From assembly GCA_014894735.1 (NCBI GenBank), contig JADBKX010000094.1, positions 12,608-18,333 of the forward strand: 5,726 nucleotides of DNA, given 5' to 3'. Source of the DNA: Candidatus Sediminicultor sextus. GTDB taxonomy: Bacteria; Atribacterota; Phoenicimicrobiia; Phoenicimicrobiales; Phoenicimicrobiaceae. The first letter of the stretch is position 1. Each line of letters starts with the position of its first letter. A model generated the notes under the pieces. The model was not told the DNA's origin and searched no databases. It saw only the letters and a program-made list of their open reading frames with translations. Shown piece after piece: positions 5,450 through 5,726 of this stretch. Both the position numbers and the translations under genes were made by a program.

Positions 5450-5576
5450 AATTATCTGTATAATAAATTTTTAGAAATAAAATAGAGAAAAAACAATAAA
5501 AAATAACATGTACAACAGACTTATGCTCTCTCTCATTTTTTTTATAAAAAAAAATTAAAAAATATATTAAAATATA
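5450..5576. other. A/T-rich spacer after purB without a gene
   Basis: I see no gene here. A CTCTCTC tract (5527-5534) is followed by eight T and nine A around AT (5536-5554), an A/T-only inverted repeat, then more A/T runs. A G/C-containing terminator stem for purB is absent. The A tracts sit directly upstream of the promoter at 5577 and could act as an UP element. Confidence 0.4.
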
Positions 5577-5605
5577 TTGCTTAATTGCAGAGATTTTGAT
5601 ATATT
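5577..5605 (+). promoter_or_regulatory. Candidate promoter for a gene beyond the right edge
   Basis: TTGCTT (5577-5582) and TATATT (5600-5605) are 17 bp apart, and TGA directly before the -10 gives an extended -10. The -10 matches 5 of 6, the -35 4 of 6. The start would be near 5612. At least 115 nt of leader would follow inside the window, containing only very short frames, which suggests a regulated leader or a small RNA. Confidence 0.5.
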
Positions 5606-5691
5606 ATCTTTTGTATTTTAATGATTTTTAAATATTGCGAAATATCAAGAAAGTAGATGATATATGCAGTAAATTTTTTAAAGAAGGGGGG

Positions 5692-5713
5692 GCGATATGT
5701 GGGCATATATCGC
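5692..5713 (+). other. Short hairpin after a G7 run
   Basis: GCGATAT (5692-5698) pairs with ATATCGC (5707-5713) around an 8-nt loop, GTGGGCAT. It comes directly after seven G (5686-5692), a striking run in otherwise A/T-rich DNA. The hairpin overlaps the 7-codon frame at 5697. It may be the first stem of a larger RNA that continues past the window. I do not recognise the family. Confidence 0.45.
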
Positions 5714-5720
5714 TAAATAA
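5697..5720 (+). CDS. Possible 7-residue leader peptide
   Basis: An ATG 4 nt after the GAAGGGGGGG run opens a frame coding MWAYIAK and then a TAA stop. The G-rich run is a passable ribosome binding site. AAAGGGAT at the very end could be the ribosome binding site of the next gene. A short peptide before a gene, placed in a hairpin, would suit translation-coupled control or attenuation, but there is only one Trp and no codon run. It may equally be chance. Confidence 0.2.
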   Translation: MWAYIAK

Positions 5721-5726
5721 AGGGAT

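Noticed and set aside
5527..5554. Terminator of purB at CTCTCTC plus T8
   Set aside because: The T run has no G/C-containing stem before it; the only pairing is T8 with A9, or a 5-bp stem with a loop of over 40 nt.
5680..5726. tRNA, SRP RNA, fluoride or ZTP riboswitch beginning with the G run
   Set aside because: None of the conserved bases of those families follow the G run, and the window ends before a full structure could be judged.

Overview
The window is A/T-rich bacterial DNA. It carries four housekeeping genes of folate one-carbon and purine metabolism, and no phage, CRISPR, insertion sequence or tRNA gene that I can recognise. The minus strand holds the first 117 codons of fhs (formate--tetrahydrofolate ligase), cut by the window edge. 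The plus strand holds guaA (GMP synthase), purA (adenylosuccinate synthetase) and purB (adenylosuccinate lyase), all apparently intact. An fhs gene, low GC, AGGAGG-type ribosome binding sites, a TTG start and a glycine riboswitch suggest an anaerobic Firmicutes-like or candidate-phylum bacterium. The short heptamer arrays between genes resemble what I remember from uncultivated lineages, but I cannot name a taxon from the sequence alone.

Layout. Positions 1-353 (minus) are fhs. Positions about 391-632 (minus) are its leader: a tandem glycine riboswitch with two aptamers joined by a leader-linker kink-turn, followed by a terminator-like hairpin that shares bases with the P1 stem of the second aptamer. 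This arrangement predicts that glycine turns fhs on. Positions about 640-900 hold the divergent promoter region, with two tandem candidate promoters for guaA and a T8A8 palindrome. guaA (901-2451), purA (2663-3958) and purB (4154-5449) follow, separated by spacers of about 200 bp with no convincing terminator, so they may be one transcription unit. These spacers contain imperfect arrays with a 7-bp period. Family A (TAGTNNN) occurs once after guaA on the plus strand and once before purB on the minus strand, so an inverted pair flanks purA. Family B (TNNACGC) lies just upstream of purA. Positions 5450-5726 are very A/T-rich and end with a good candidate promoter, a G7 run, a short hairpin and a 7-codon open frame. 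They look like the leader of a gene beyond the window.

How the genes fit together. GuaA makes GMP from XMP. PurA and PurB make AMP from IMP, and PurB also acts earlier, in the SAICAR to AICAR step. Fhs makes 10-formyl-tetrahydrofolate, the one-carbon donor for two steps of IMP synthesis, and glycine, the ligand of the riboswitch, is itself built into the purine ring. The most interesting items are the glycine switch sitting on fhs rather than on a glycine-cleavage gene, the heptamer arrays around purA, and the unexplained leader at the right end.
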